Assembly (NCBI RefSeq): GCF_024297145.1
Contig: NZ_JANCTC010000002.1
Coordinates: 62,001 to 126,000 of the forward strand
From: Mesorhizobium sp. LMG 17147
GTDB taxonomy: Bacteria > Pseudomonadota > Alphaproteobacteria > Rhizobiales > Rhizobiaceae
Reading direction: 5' to 3'
DNA: 64,000 nucleotides
A model generated the notes under the pieces. It made no database searches, had not been told where the DNA came from, and was given only the letters and a program-made list of their open reading frames with translations. Numbering within the stretch: position 1 is the first letter of the stretch; each line of letters begins with the position of its first letter. Both the position numbers and the translations under genes were made by a program. This document shows, one piece after another, positions 35,837-44,655 of this stretch.

Positions 35837-36694
35837 TCAGGCTGCGAGAAATTCCGGATTCTGCTTTACCAGCGCCGCCTTGAGCTTTTCCATGGCGCGC
35901 GCCTCGATCTGCCGGACACGTTCCTTGGAGATGCCGAGCGTCTCGCCGAGCGCTTCGAGCGTCGCGCCCTCGTCGCTCAGCCGGCGTTCCTCGATAATCC
36001 TGAGTTCTCGCGCATTGAGAGCGCCGAGCGCCGTCTTCAGCCACACCGAGCGGCGTTCGACGTCGATCGTGTCGCCGACCACCTCATCGGGCAGCGGGTC
36101 ATCCGAAACCAGGAACTCCATCCGCTCGGTTGCGCCCGCATCGTCGGCAAGCGGCGTGTTGAGCGAGCTGTCCGGCGCCGAAAGGCGGGAATCCATCATC
36201 GCCACATCGGCCTCCGATACCCCGAGAGCCGCCGACACTTCGCGGTAGAGCGTGGCATTCGACGTCTGCTCGGCGCCGTTTGCCAGGCGGGCGCGCAGAC
36301 GCCGCAGGTTGAAGAACAGCGCCTTTTGCGCGGAGCTGGTGCCGCCGCGCACGATCGACCAGTTGCGCAGGATATAGTCCTGCATCGAGGCGCGGATCCA
36401 CCATGTCGCATAGGTCGAGAACCGCACCTCTCGCTCGGGCTCGAAACGGGCCGCGGCCTCCAGCAGCCCGACATGGCCTTCCTGGATCAGGTCGCCCAGC
36501 GGAAGGCCGTAGTGGCGAAACCGCGACGCCATGGAAATGACCAGCCGCATATGCGCGACGGTGATGCGGTGCAGCGCGTGCTGGTCATTGTTTTCCTTCC
36601 AGCGCAGCGCCAGGAGATGCTCTTCGTCACGTTCCAGATAAGGGGCTTTCATCGCCGCGCGAACCATGGTCCGTCCTGCACTGTCTTCCATCAT
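35837..36694 (-). CDS. rpoH: RNA polymerase sigma factor, RpoH (sigma-32) family, RpoH2-like
   Basis: A 285-residue group-3 sigma factor. Region 2 includes LGDLIQEGHVGLLEAAARF and the aromatic-rich FSTYATWWIRASMQDYILRN. The RpoH box appears as QKALFFNLRRLR; region 4 ends with the helix-turn-helix EALGETLGISKERVRQIEARA. Rhizobia carry two or more RpoH paralogues, and the RpoH2 type is known to be under the general stress sigma factor RpoE2/EcfG; an EcfG-type promoter lies upstream here (36787-36811), which favours RpoH2. It is convergent with the M48 protease gene, 13 bases apart. Confidence 0.9.
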   Translation of the reverse strand: MMEDSAGRTMVRAAMKAPYLERDEEHLLALRWKENNDQHALHRITVAHMRLVISMASRFRHYGLPLGDLIQEGHVGLLEAAARFEPEREVRFSTYATWWIRASMQDYILRNWSIVRGGTSSAQKALFFNLRRLRARLANGAEQTSNATLYREVSAALGVSEADVAMMDSRLSAPDSSLNTPLADDAGATERMEFLVSDDPLPDEVVGDTIDVERRSVWLKTALGALNARELRIIEERRLSDEGATLEALGETLGISKERVRQIEARAMEKLKAALVKQNPEFLAA

Positions 36695-37019
36695 GCCGCG
36701 CTCCTGCTTCAGGCGTTGCGGTGCGATCGAATCGTGAGTTGGCGCCGATGGTTGAAATGGCGGCGCCGCGCCCTACAACAGCGAAGAACGTGCCATGCGG
36801 GGGAATGTTCCCCCGGACTGTCATGTCGATTGCGCTGTTCCAGGCGATTCGCCACCGGCCTTGACTCAGCCGGATGGCCCCGGGAACTGCTGGTTGAGAA
36901 TTGGATTTCAAGGGCGCGAGATTTTTGAAATTTAGTTTCTTATTCCGGCATCGCGCATCTGTCATTTTCCGGCACTCGCAATGACGCCGGACATCGGCCA
37001 AGGACGGGATCACAGAAAA
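36695..37019. other. 325-base region between divergent rpoH and the amino acid binding-protein gene
   Basis: No gene. Apart from the EcfG-type promoter and palindrome (36787-36815), nothing else was recognised. The promoter of the plus-strand transporter genes should lie in the right half. Confidence 0.5.
36787..36811 (-). promoter_or_regulatory. EcfG/RpoE2-type promoter of the rpoH gene
   Basis: On the minus strand GGAAC (plus 36807-36811), 16 bases, then CGTT (plus 36787-36790) matches the alphaproteobacterial general-stress promoter GGAAC-N16/17-CGTT. It would start transcription about 85 bases before the rpoH start. A perfect palindrome CGGGGGAA-TG-TTCCCCCG (36798-36815) overlaps the -35 element. 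Confidence 0.65.
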
Positions 37020-37793
37020 ATGAAATGGCTCAAATCGCTCATCATCGCCGGAACGCTGCAGGTTCTGGCCATCGCTGCCGGTCATGCCGGCGCCAATCTC
37101 GACCAGATCAAGCAGTCCGGCGTCTTCAAGGTCGGCACGGAAGGAACCTATGCGCCCTTCACCTATCATGATGCTTCCGGCGCGCTCGTCGGCTTCGACG
37201 TCGAGATCGCGCGGGCCATCGCCGAGCGCCTCGGCGTCAAAGCCCAGTTCCTCGAAGGCAAATGGGACGGGCTGATCGCCGGTCTCGACGCCAACCGCTA
37301 CGATGCCGTCATCAACGAGGTCGGCATCACCGAGGCGCGCAAGGCCAAATATGACTTTTCGGATCCCTACATCGCCTCCAAGGCGGTGCTGATCGTGCGT
37401 GGCGACAACACCGATATCAAGAGCTTCGCCGATCTCAAGGGCAAGAATGCGGCGCAGTCGCTGACTTCGAACTTCGGCAAGCTGGCTGAAACCAACGGCG
37501 CCGAACTCGTCGGCACCGACGGCTTCGACCAGTCGATCCAGCTTCTTCTTACCGGCCGCGCCGACGCCACCATCAACGACAGCCTGTCCTTCCTCGACTT
37601 CAAGAAGCACAAGCCCGACGCCAATGTGAAGATTGCCGCGCAGGAGGAAAACGCCGACTATTCCGGCGTCATCGTGCGCAAGGGCGATCCGGAACTGGTG
37701 GCCGCCATCAATAAGGCGCTGGCCGACATCAAGGCCGACGGCACCTACAAGAAAATCGCCGACACCTATTTCGGCCAGGACGTTTCGAAGTAA
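37020..37793 (+). CDS. Polar amino acid ABC transporter, substrate-binding protein
   Basis: A 257-residue periplasmic protein of the SBP_bac_3 family: signal peptide about 1-22 (ending HAG/AN), then KVGTEGTYAPFTYHDASG and VGFDVEIARAIAERLG, the typical first lobe, and a hinge near residue 110. The substrate may be cystine or another polar amino acid but cannot be fixed by eye. ATG 37020 starts MKWLKSLIIAG. A permease and an ATPase follow in the same direction. Confidence 0.93.
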   Translation: MKWLKSLIIAGTLQVLAIAAGHAGANLDQIKQSGVFKVGTEGTYAPFTYHDASGALVGFDVEIARAIAERLGVKAQFLEGKWDGLIAGLDANRYDAVINEVGITEARKAKYDFSDPYIASKAVLIVRGDNTDIKSFADLKGKNAAQSLTSNFGKLAETNGAELVGTDGFDQSIQLLLTGRADATINDSLSFLDFKKHKPDANVKIAAQEENADYSGVIVRKGDPELVAAINKALADIKADGTYKKIADTYFGQDVSK

Positions 37794-37809
37794 AACGGCT
37801 TTCTCGTGT

Positions 37810-37826
37810 GGGCCGAACGCCGGCCC
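37810..37826 (+). other. Hairpin between binding-protein and permease genes
   Basis: GGGCCG (37810-37815) and CGGCCC (37821-37826) around a 5-base loop, with no T-run. Such hairpins often raise binding-protein expression over the permease by stabilising the upstream message. Confidence 0.35.
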
Positions 37827-37915
37827 GCGTCGTTCATATCGCGGCGAGCTGTCTTTTGACGGCCCGCCGCTTTCGCGTGATGTGAGCGACGGCAATCTGG
37901 CAAGGAGGAGCCTTC

Positions 37916-38596
37916 GTGCCGCACTGGCTGCAATTGATGCTGGAATCCCTGCCTACGCTGCTGTGGGCCGCACTCATCTTCACCGTGCCGTTGACGCTGC
38001 TGTCGTTTGCATTCGGTCTTGTCCTAGGCCTGGTTGTGGCGCTTGTCCGGCTGTTCGGTCCCAAACCGCTGGTCGCCGTGGTCCGCTTCTACGTCTGGAT
38101 ATTCCGCGGCACGCCGCTTCTCGTGCAACTGTTCCTGATCTTCTACGGCCTGCCATCGGTCGGCATCCTGCTCGACGCCTTTCCGGCAGCACTGATCGGC
38201 TTTACCTTGAACATCGGCGCATATTCGTCGGAAATCATCCGCGCCGTCATCGGTTCGGTGCCCAAGGGTCAGTGGGAAGCGGCCTATTCGATCGGCATGA
38301 CCTGGGGCCAGGCAATGCGGCGCACCATTCTTCCGCAGGCGGGACGCGTCGCCGTGCCGCCGCTGTCCAACACCTTCATCTCGCTGGTCAAGGACACTTC
38401 GCTCGCCGCCGCTATCACCGTGCCGGAGATGTTCCAGGCGGCGCAGCGCATCGTCGCCACCACCTATGAGCCGCTGATCCTCTATGTCGAGGCAGCGGCT
38501 CTCTATCTGGTCATGAGCTCCGTGCTGTCGGCCTTGCAGGCGCGGCTGGAAACGCGGCTCAACCGTTATGGCGGCTTCCTGGAGGCGCGCGCATGA
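37916..38596 (+). CDS. Polar amino acid ABC transporter, permease
   Basis: A 226-residue permease of the HisM/GlnP type with about five membrane segments, with the EAA loop GQWEAAYSIGMTWGQAMRRT at about 121-140. The GTG start at 37916 follows AAGGAGG. It probably acts as a homodimer, since only one permease gene is present. Its stop overlaps the ATP-binding gene (ATGA). Confidence 0.93.
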   Translation: MPHWLQLMLESLPTLLWAALIFTVPLTLLSFAFGLVLGLVVALVRLFGPKPLVAVVRFYVWIFRGTPLLVQLFLIFYGLPSVGILLDAFPAALIGFTLNIGAYSSEIIRAVIGSVPKGQWEAAYSIGMTWGQAMRRTILPQAGRVAVPPLSNTFISLVKDTSLAAAITVPEMFQAAQRIVATTYEPLILYVEAAALYLVMSSVLSALQARLETRLNRYGGFLEARA

Positions 38597-39366
38597 TCGG
38601 CCTCACCAACATCGAAAAGCGTTTCGGCGACAATTTGGTGCTGAAGGGCGTGACCGTCACCATCGAGGAAGGCAGCGTCACGGCGCTTGTCGGGCCCTCA
38701 GGCGGTGGGAAGAGCACGCTTTTGCGCTGCATCAACCTGCTCGAGCTGCCGACTTCAGGCACGGTGCGGATCGGCGACGATGCACTCGAGTTCCACCCCG
38801 GCGGCAGGGTCTCGACCAGGGATATCCAGCGACTGCGGCTGCAGACCGGCATGGTGTTCCAGAATTTCCAGTTGTTTCCGCATCGCACTGCGATCGAGAA
38901 CATCATGGAGGGGCTGGTGACGGTGCTGAAATGGCCCAAGGAAAGAGCGCGCGGACGGGCGCTAGCCCTGCTCGAAAAGGTCGGCATGGCGCACAAGGCC
39001 GATGCCTGGCCGGCGACGCTGTCAGGCGGCCAGCAGCAGCGCGTGGCGATTGCCCGGGCTCTGGCGCCTTCGCCGAAAGTCCTGCTCTGCGACGAGCCGA
39101 CCTCTGCACTTGATCCGGAACTGGCTCAGGAGGTGGTCGACGTGCTCGGCAAGCTCGCCAGCGAGGGCACGACAATGGTGATGGCGACGCATGATCTGCG
39201 GCTCGCCTCGAAGATCGCGCGGGAAGTGGTGTTCCTCGATGCCGGGAACATCGTCGAACAAGGGCCGGCCGCGGTGCTGTTCAGCAACCCCGAGCGCCAG
39301 CGGACCAAGCGGTTCATCGCCACGCTGAAGCAGGAGGCGGAACGGGAAGGCGGCGGCAAGAGCTAG
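38593..39366 (+). CDS. Polar amino acid ABC transporter, ATP-binding protein
   Basis: A 257-residue ATPase of the GlnQ/HisP type. Walker A GPSGGGKST (about 35-43), Q-loop VFQNFQLFPH, signature LSGGQQQRVAIARA, Walker B VLLCDEPTSALDPE and the switch His (MATHDL) are intact. ATG 38593 overlaps the permease stop. Followed by a bidirectional terminator shared with carD. Confidence 0.95.
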   Translation: MIGLTNIEKRFGDNLVLKGVTVTIEEGSVTALVGPSGGGKSTLLRCINLLELPTSGTVRIGDDALEFHPGGRVSTRDIQRLRLQTGMVFQNFQLFPHRTAIENIMEGLVTVLKWPKERARGRALALLEKVGMAHKADAWPATLSGGQQQRVAIARALAPSPKVLLCDEPTSALDPELAQEVVDVLGKLASEGTTMVMATHDLRLASKIAREVVFLDAGNIVEQGPAAVLFSNPERQRTKRFIATLKQEAEREGGGKS

Positions 39367-39392
39367 AGCGGCCATTACCGGTCAGCCAAAAC

Positions 39393-39420
39393 AAAAAACC
39401 CGGCGCGAGGCCGGGTTTTT
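39393..39420. terminator. Bidirectional terminator between ABC ATPase and carD
   Basis: Stem ACCCGGC (39398-39404) and GCCGGGT (39410-39416) flanked by A5 on the left and T5 on the right, so it can stop transcription from both strands. Confidence 0.88.
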
Positions 39421-39442
39421 CTGAATTCGAAGGCGAAAAGGC

Positions 39443-40024
39443 TCAGGCAGCTTCTTCCTGCTCGGCTTCCTCGTTGTCGGCCTTGGCGCCGCGCTTGGGG
39501 CCCTTGTTGAGGTTCACCTCGATGAGGCGCACCGCTTCGGTCTCCGACATGCGGTTGACGGCCGCGATCTCGCGGGCCATGCGGTCGAGGGCCGCCTCGT
39601 AGAGCTGGCGCTCGGAATAGGACTGCTCCGGCTGGTTGTCGGCGCGATAGAGGTCGCGCACCACTTCCGAGATCGAGATCAGATCGCCGGAGTTGATCTT
39701 GGCATCATATTCCTGGGCGCGGCGCGACCACATGGTGCGCTTGACGCGGGCGCGGCCCTGCACGACCTTCAGCGCGCGCTCGACATAATCCTCTTCCGAC
39801 AGCTTGCGCATGCCGATCGAGGTCGCCTTGGCGACCGGCACCTTGAGGCGCATCTTGTCCTTCTGGAAGTCGATGACGAACAGCTCCAGCTTGTGGCCCG
39901 CGACTTCCTGCTCATCGATCGAGACGATCTGGCCGACACCATGCGCCGGATAGACGATGTACTCGCCGGTCTTGAAACCGTGGCGCGCTGCGGTGGACTT
40001 CTTCTGCGGGGTGATCGTTGCCAT
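39443..40024 (-). CDS. carD: CarD/CdnL-family transcription regulator
   Basis: A 193-residue protein with an N-terminal RNA-polymerase interaction domain (about 13-70: FKTGEYIVYPAHGVGQIVSI) and a helical C-terminal DNA-binding domain, including RAQEYDAKINSGDLISISEVVRDLY. CdnL proteins stabilise open complexes at growth-related promoters. The acidic Glu-rich tail (EEAEQEEAA) is unusual in base. Start ATG 40024 (MATITPQKKS) is chosen over ATG 40057 because AAGGAG lies upstream, though 11 bases away. A sigma70-like promoter at 40260-40288 implies a long leader. Confidence 0.9.
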   Translation of the reverse strand: MATITPQKKSTAARHGFKTGEYIVYPAHGVGQIVSIDEQEVAGHKLELFVIDFQKDKMRLKVPVAKATSIGMRKLSEEDYVERALKVVQGRARVKRTMWSRRAQEYDAKINSGDLISISEVVRDLYRADNQPEQSYSERQLYEAALDRMAREIAAVNRMSETEAVRLIEVNLNKGPKRGAKADNEEAEQEEAA

Positions 40025-40057
40025 TACGCCCTGAACTCCTTGTTGTGGTACCGGCAT

Positions 40058-40392
40058 CGTGCCGGCCCGAACTCGTGCGACCGGGGTGACCGGTCCTTAG
40101 CCACACAACGATGAACTCACCGGAAAGGCCAGGACCGGCAAATCGCAACATTGCGACCGCCTGCCCCAGATCGCTCTGGTCCGGATTGAGAAATTCACCT
40201 TTCAGTGATTTGGGGCGTTTGCGCCATAAATCGACGTTGTGTCACCGGCATGTTTGGCTGATATAACACAAAAAGTCGGAAGAATCAAGGTTTTGCTGCA
40301 CGCGCGAAGGCCACGCGCCGTTGCCGCCTGTCAAGGCAGTTAATGTATCACGTCTGTTAAGTGGCGTCAGGCGGCCGCAGCTGGCCGGCTCG
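40058..40392. other. 335-base region between carD and the ferredoxin gene
   Basis: No gene. It carries the carD promoter (40260-40288) and a perfect palindrome TCGCAA-CA-TTGCGA at 40143-40156. The predicted carD leader is about 230 bases. Nothing else recognised. Confidence 0.5.
40260..40288 (-). promoter_or_regulatory. Sigma70-type promoter of carD
   Basis: On the minus strand -35 TTGATT (plus 40283-40288), 17-base spacer, -10 TATATC (plus 40260-40265). It is a good match and reads towards carD. Confidence 0.6.
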
Positions 40393-40731
40393 TCAGTCGC
40401 CTTCGCCGGGCTCGGGGGAGAAATATTTCTCGAACTTGCCAGTTTCGCCATCGAAAGTTTTAGCGTCGGCCGGCGGCTCCTTCTTGGCGGTGATGTTGGG
40501 CCATTTCTCGGCATATTCGGTGTTGATCTGCAGCCATTTGTCGAGGCCCGGTTCGGTATCGGGCTTGATCGCGTCGGCCGGGCATTCCGGTTCGCAGACG
40601 CCGCAATCGATGCACTCGTCCGGGTGGATGACGAGCATGTTCTCACCTTCGTAGAAGCAGTCGACCGGACAGACCTCGATGCAGTCCATGTATTTGCATT
40701 TTATGCAATTGTCGGTCACGACATAGGTCAT
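40393..40731 (-). CDS. fdxA: 7Fe ferredoxin FdxA
   Basis: A 112-residue electron carrier. Nine cysteines (9, 12, 17, 21, 25, 40, 43, 46, 50) match the Azotobacter FdI pattern with one [3Fe-4S] and one [4Fe-4S] cluster; [14 protein letters not shown] and [12 protein letters not shown] are the two motifs. The C-terminal half without cysteines is typical of this class. It is in the same orientation as the S4 protein and helicase genes upstream. Confidence 0.95.
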   Translation of the reverse strand: MTYVVTDNCIKCKYMDCIEVCPVDCFYEGENMLVIHPDECIDCGVCEPECPADAIKPDTEPGLDKWLQINTEYAEKWPNITAKKEPPADAKTFDGETGKFEKYFSPEPGEGD

Positions 40732-40878
40732 TGGTCGGCTCCGGGACGTCCCATTTTGTTGGGCTTTTTTGGTGAGGTAACGCCTTTGTCCGCTGGTGGC
40801 AAGGGCGGCCCTGCCAGCGGTGCCGCGGTTTCCGGAATGGAATTCCGGAAGGCCGGCAAAGCGGGCGTTCGACCTTGC

Positions 40879-41265
40879 TCAATCGTCGCCGAGCAGGTGG
40901 TCGGTCTGGCGGCGTTCCTTCTTCGTCGGGCGACCGCTGCCGGCCTCGCGCAACGGCGGCACCGCATCCGGAAGCGCCTCGCCCTTGGGCGTGGCGGGCG
41001 GCGACATGTCCTCGTAGAGCAGGCGGGCCTCTTCGGCCGGGCCACGCCGTACGCCGGTGCCAAGGACTTTCCAGACGAAGATCCGCCGCTCCAGCGTGAT
41101 GGTCAAAACGTCGCCCGGCCGGACCGCATCGGAGGCCTGCGCTGCTTTGTCGCGATTGATGCGGACGCGTCCGGCGACGACCAGCCTGGCTGCCAGCGTG
41201 CGCGATTTTACGGCGCGCGAGAAGAACAGCCACTTGTCGATGCGCTGGCGAGCATCAGTGACCAT
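40879..41265 (-). CDS. S4-domain RNA-binding protein, Hsp15 family
   Basis: A 128-residue protein with an N-terminal S4 RNA-binding domain (about 6-70, RQRIDKWLFFSRAVKSRTLA then VVAGRVRINRD) and a charged C-terminus. The family member Hsp15 rescues stalled 50S subunits in E. coli. Its start is 12 bases after the stop of the upstream helicase gene, so they are one operon. Confidence 0.88.
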   Translation of the reverse strand: MVTDARQRIDKWLFFSRAVKSRTLAARLVVAGRVRINRDKAAQASDAVRPGDVLTITLERRIFVWKVLGTGVRRGPAEEARLLYEDMSPPATPKGEALPDAVPPLREAGSGRPTKKERRQTDHLLGDD

Positions 41266-41277
41266 TGGACGAGCAGC

Positions 41278-44200
41278 TTACTTCTTCAGCTGGTCGCGCA
41301 ACGCGGCGAGCTTGGCGAAGGGCGAGTCCGGGTCGAAGCGGACCGGGCGTTCCTCACGCGGTTTCGGCTGGAAGGCGGGCTTTGCGCCTTGGGCGCTGCC
41401 TTTGCCGTCCTGCCGGCCAGCCTTCCAGCCGGGCCGGTTTTCGCGCCGGTCGGGGCGTTCGCCTTGCGGCTTGCCGGCGCGCTGCTCCCCAGCCTCGCCT
41501 TGCGGTTTAGGCTTGAACTTGCTGCGATCGAAGCGCGGTTTGCCGGCGCCGTCACGCGGGTCGTGGCGCCCCTGACGGGCGGCCCGGTCGCCTGGCGTCG
41601 GTTGCCCGCCGGCATCTACCGGCGCAGCTTGACCATTGCGCGCGCGAGTGCCCCGTTGATTGTCCCGGGGGCGGTTGTCATGCTGGCGATGACGCGGGCG
41701 CTGGTCGAAACGACCCTGCCGCCATAATAGGATAGGTTTTGGCTCCTCCGCCTCCGGGGCAGCGTCGCCAGCGACGGCTTCCGCCGTCGCTGCAGGTTCG
41801 GCCGGCGATGCTTCCGTCGTTTCGAAAATCGGCGGCTCTGCCGGTGCCGTAGCCTCAGTTTCCGCCCCAAGTTCCGCCGCCCTTGGCTCAGCCGCTGGTT
41901 CTGCAGCCGCTTCGGCGGTGGGCAGGGTCTCTTGCGTGACTTCTGCCGCAGCTTCAAGGGCTGGAGCTTCCGCGACAGGCTCTGCCGTCGCTTCGGTTAC
42001 AGCTTCGGCCGCCGCCTCCGCAACGGGAGCCGCATTCGACACGGGTTCCGAAGCCTCGGCCGGCGGCTCTGCCGCGGCAGATGCTTCCGCCATCCTCGCC
42101 TGCTCGACTCGCGTTGCGTCTTCAGCCGCCTGCTTTGCAGCGGCCGCTTCGCGCGCGGCATTGTCCTGTGCTTCGAGCCGCGCCTTGACCGCGGCCGCCG
42201 GTTTGGCATCAGCGCGATAGCCGAGCCCCTTCAGGATTTCTTCCATGTCGTCGGCGGTCGCGCCGAGGATCGACATCATCGGCGGCGTCACCATGAAGGA
42301 CTGGCCGTCATAGGCGCCGTCGGGGCGAGGCCCGAGGCCCGGCTTCCAGTTGGTCGCCGGCCGGATCAGGTCGGCCAGCCGCTCGAGAATATCGACGCGT
42401 ACAGCACGCCGGCCGAGATTGCGGTAGCCGGCAAGCTTGTAGAAGGTCTTGTCGAAGGTCGGATCGATGACCACCGAGGTGCGGCCGGAGGCCAGTGCGT
42501 GAACGACATCGCCGAAGCCGGGCTTGTCCTTGCCGTCGTTTCTCAGCGCCCACAGCAGCGTGATCAACCCGGCCGGCGCCGGCTTGATCAGTGCCGGCAC
42601 AAAGACATGGTAGGCGCCGAAGCGCACGCCGAGGCGGCGAAGGGCCGCGCGGCCTTCCTGGTCGAGCGACTTCATCTCGTCGGCGATGTCGCGACGGTTA
42701 ATGAGGCCGAAATGCTCGACAAGCTGGAAAGCGATGCCGCGGCCGATGCCGGTGATCTGCTCGGCATTCTTGAGGTCGACCAGCGGCTTCAGCAGGGATT
42801 CGATCTGGAAATTGACGAAGCGCTCGGCGCGCGCCGCAACCTTGTCGCGGGCCGGACCGGTGAGCTGCTCGTCGGCCAGCAGGACAAGACGCGGCTTCAA
42901 AGCGTCTTCGCCGGCGACCAGCGTGCCGATCGGCGCGCCGATCCAGCGCAGCGTGCCATCCGAACCCAGGGCGATGTCGCCATTGGCAGAGGCGCCGAAG
43001 CGCTCGGCCCGCGCCTCGAACTCGGCGGCAAGCGCCTTCTGCGCCGCCGCCCGCACCGCCTTGGCGTCCTCGCCGCCGGCGCTCTGGTCGGCGGTAAAGC
43101 GGAAACCCTGCAGCTCGCCGACATGATGGCCTTCGACGAGGACGGTTCCGGTTGGGCTGATTTCGGCTTCAGGCATCGTGTTTTCTCTAAGGCGCCGCAT
43201 GAGGACGGAAGTCCTGCGGTCTACAAAACGTTTCGTCAACCGCTCATGCAGCGCATCCGACAATCTGTCTTCGATTTCGCGCGTCTTTTCCTGCCAGTGT
43301 GCCCGATCGGCCAGCCACCCGGGTCGGTTGGAAACGAAGGTCCATGTGCGGATCTGGGCAATCCGGTGCGACAGCGTGTCGATGTCGCCTTCGGTGGAGT
43401 CGGCACGGCGCACCTGCTCGGCCATGTAGTTCTCGTCGACATGGCCATGCCTGGCAAGGTCCATGTAAATAGAGGCGATCAAGTCGGCGTGCTGGGCCGG
43501 CGCGATCTTCCTGTAGTCGGGCAGCGCGCAGGCTTCCCACAGCAGCGCCACGCGTCTGGCATCGGTGGTGAGTGCCCGGACATCCTCGTCGCGCGACAGA
43601 TGCTCGAGCGCCTGCGCGTCCACGGCCGGCAGCGCGCGCGTCAGGCCTTCGACCGGGGCGTTGGTCTCGATCGAGCGCTTCAGCGCATCGAGGTTGGCGA
43701 AATCGAAATGCGCGGTGCGCCACTGCAGCACTTTCACCGGGTCGAAATCATGCGCCTCGATCTTCTTGACCAGTTCCTCATCCAGTGGATCGACCTGGCC
43801 GGTGACGCCGAAGGTGCCGTCGCGCAGATGCCGGCCGGCGCGGCCGGCAATCTGGCCGAGCTCGGCCGCTGTCAGGTTGCGGTACTGGTAGCCGTCGAAT
43901 TTACGGTTCTGGGCGAAGGCGACGTGGTCGAGGTCGAGGTTGAGGCCCATGCCGATGGCGTCGGTTGCGACGAGGTAGTCGACGTCACCCGACTGGAACA
44001 GCGCCACCTGGGCGTTGCGGGTGCGCGGGCTGAGTGCGCCGAGCACGACGGCGGCACCGCCTTGCTGGCGGCGGATCAGCTCGGCAATGGCATAGACCTC
44101 GTCGGCCGAGAAGGCGACGATCGCGGTGCGCCGCGGCAGGCGGGTCAGCTTCTTCGAGCCGGCATAAGCAAGATGCGACAGCCGTGGCCGGGTCACCACC

Positions 44201-44655
44201 GACACGCCCCGCAGCAGGCGCTGCAGGATGCCGTGCATGGTGGCCGCGCCAAGCAGCAGCGTCTCCTGGCGGCCGCGCAGATGCAGGATGCGATCGGTAA
44301 AGATGTGGCCGCGTTCGAGATCGCCGGCGAGCTGGACCTCGTCGATGGCAACGAAGGCGGCGTCGGTCTCGCGCGGCATCGCTTCCACCGTGCAGACCGA
44401 GTATTTCGCGCCAGCCGGCTGGATCTTTTCCTCGCCGGTGATGAGCGCAACCTTATGGGCGCCGACCTTCTCGCAGACGCGCGCATAGACCTCGCGGGCA
44501 AGCAGCCTGAGCGGCAGGCCGATGACGCCGCTTTCATGCGCCACCATGCGTTCGATGGCGAGATGGGTCTTGCCGGTGTTGGTCGGGCCGAGCACGGCCG
44601 TCACGTCCCGGCCGGTCAGGATCAGCGGTTCAGTGTGTTTCGGATGGATGTTCAT
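41278..44655 (-). CDS. SUV3-like ATP-dependent helicase with long disordered tail
   Basis: A 1125-residue DExH helicase of the type found in mitochondrial Suv3: Walker A GPTNTGKTH (23-31), DEVQ (105-108), and motif VI in GQIAGRAGRHLRDGTFG. The core runs to about residue 800. The C-terminal approx. 270 residues are low-complexity: first Ala/Glu/Pro-rich (about 860-990), then Arg/Gln/Gly/Pro-rich with RNA-binding-like character (about 990-1125). Suv3 acts with exoribonucleases on RNA, so a role in RNA decay is inferred. ATG 44655 gives MNIHPKHTEP; codons further up have no conservation. An antisense frame of 933 residues is a shadow. Confidence 0.9.
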   Translation of the reverse strand: MNIHPKHTEPLILTGRDVTAVLGPTNTGKTHLAIERMVAHESGVIGLPLRLLAREVYARVCEKVGAHKVALITGEEKIQPAGAKYSVCTVEAMPRETDAAFVAIDEVQLAGDLERGHIFTDRILHLRGRQETLLLGAATMHGILQRLLRGVSVVTRPRLSHLAYAGSKKLTRLPRRTAIVAFSADEVYAIAELIRRQQGGAAVVLGALSPRTRNAQVALFQSGDVDYLVATDAIGMGLNLDLDHVAFAQNRKFDGYQYRNLTAAELGQIAGRAGRHLRDGTFGVTGQVDPLDEELVKKIEAHDFDPVKVLQWRTAHFDFANLDALKRSIETNAPVEGLTRALPAVDAQALEHLSRDEDVRALTTDARRVALLWEACALPDYRKIAPAQHADLIASIYMDLARHGHVDENYMAEQVRRADSTEGDIDTLSHRIAQIRTWTFVSNRPGWLADRAHWQEKTREIEDRLSDALHERLTKRFVDRRTSVLMRRLRENTMPEAEISPTGTVLVEGHHVGELQGFRFTADQSAGGEDAKAVRAAAQKALAAEFEARAERFGASANGDIALGSDGTLRWIGAPIGTLVAGEDALKPRLVLLADEQLTGPARDKVAARAERFVNFQIESLLKPLVDLKNAEQITGIGRGIAFQLVEHFGLINRRDIADEMKSLDQEGRAALRRLGVRFGAYHVFVPALIKPAPAGLITLLWALRNDGKDKPGFGDVVHALASGRTSVVIDPTFDKTFYKLAGYRNLGRRAVRVDILERLADLIRPATNWKPGLGPRPDGAYDGQSFMVTPPMMSILGATADDMEEILKGLGYRADAKPAAAVKARLEAQDNAAREAAAAKQAAEDATRVEQARMAEASAAAEPPAEASEPVSNAAPVAEAAAEAVTEATAEPVAEAPALEAAAEVTQETLPTAEAAAEPAAEPRAAELGAETEATAPAEPPIFETTEASPAEPAATAEAVAGDAAPEAEEPKPILLWRQGRFDQRPRHRQHDNRPRDNQRGTRARNGQAAPVDAGGQPTPGDRAARQGRHDPRDGAGKPRFDRSKFKPKPQGEAGEQRAGKPQGERPDRRENRPGWKAGRQDGKGSAQGAKPAFQPKPREERPVRFDPDSPFAKLAALRDQLKK

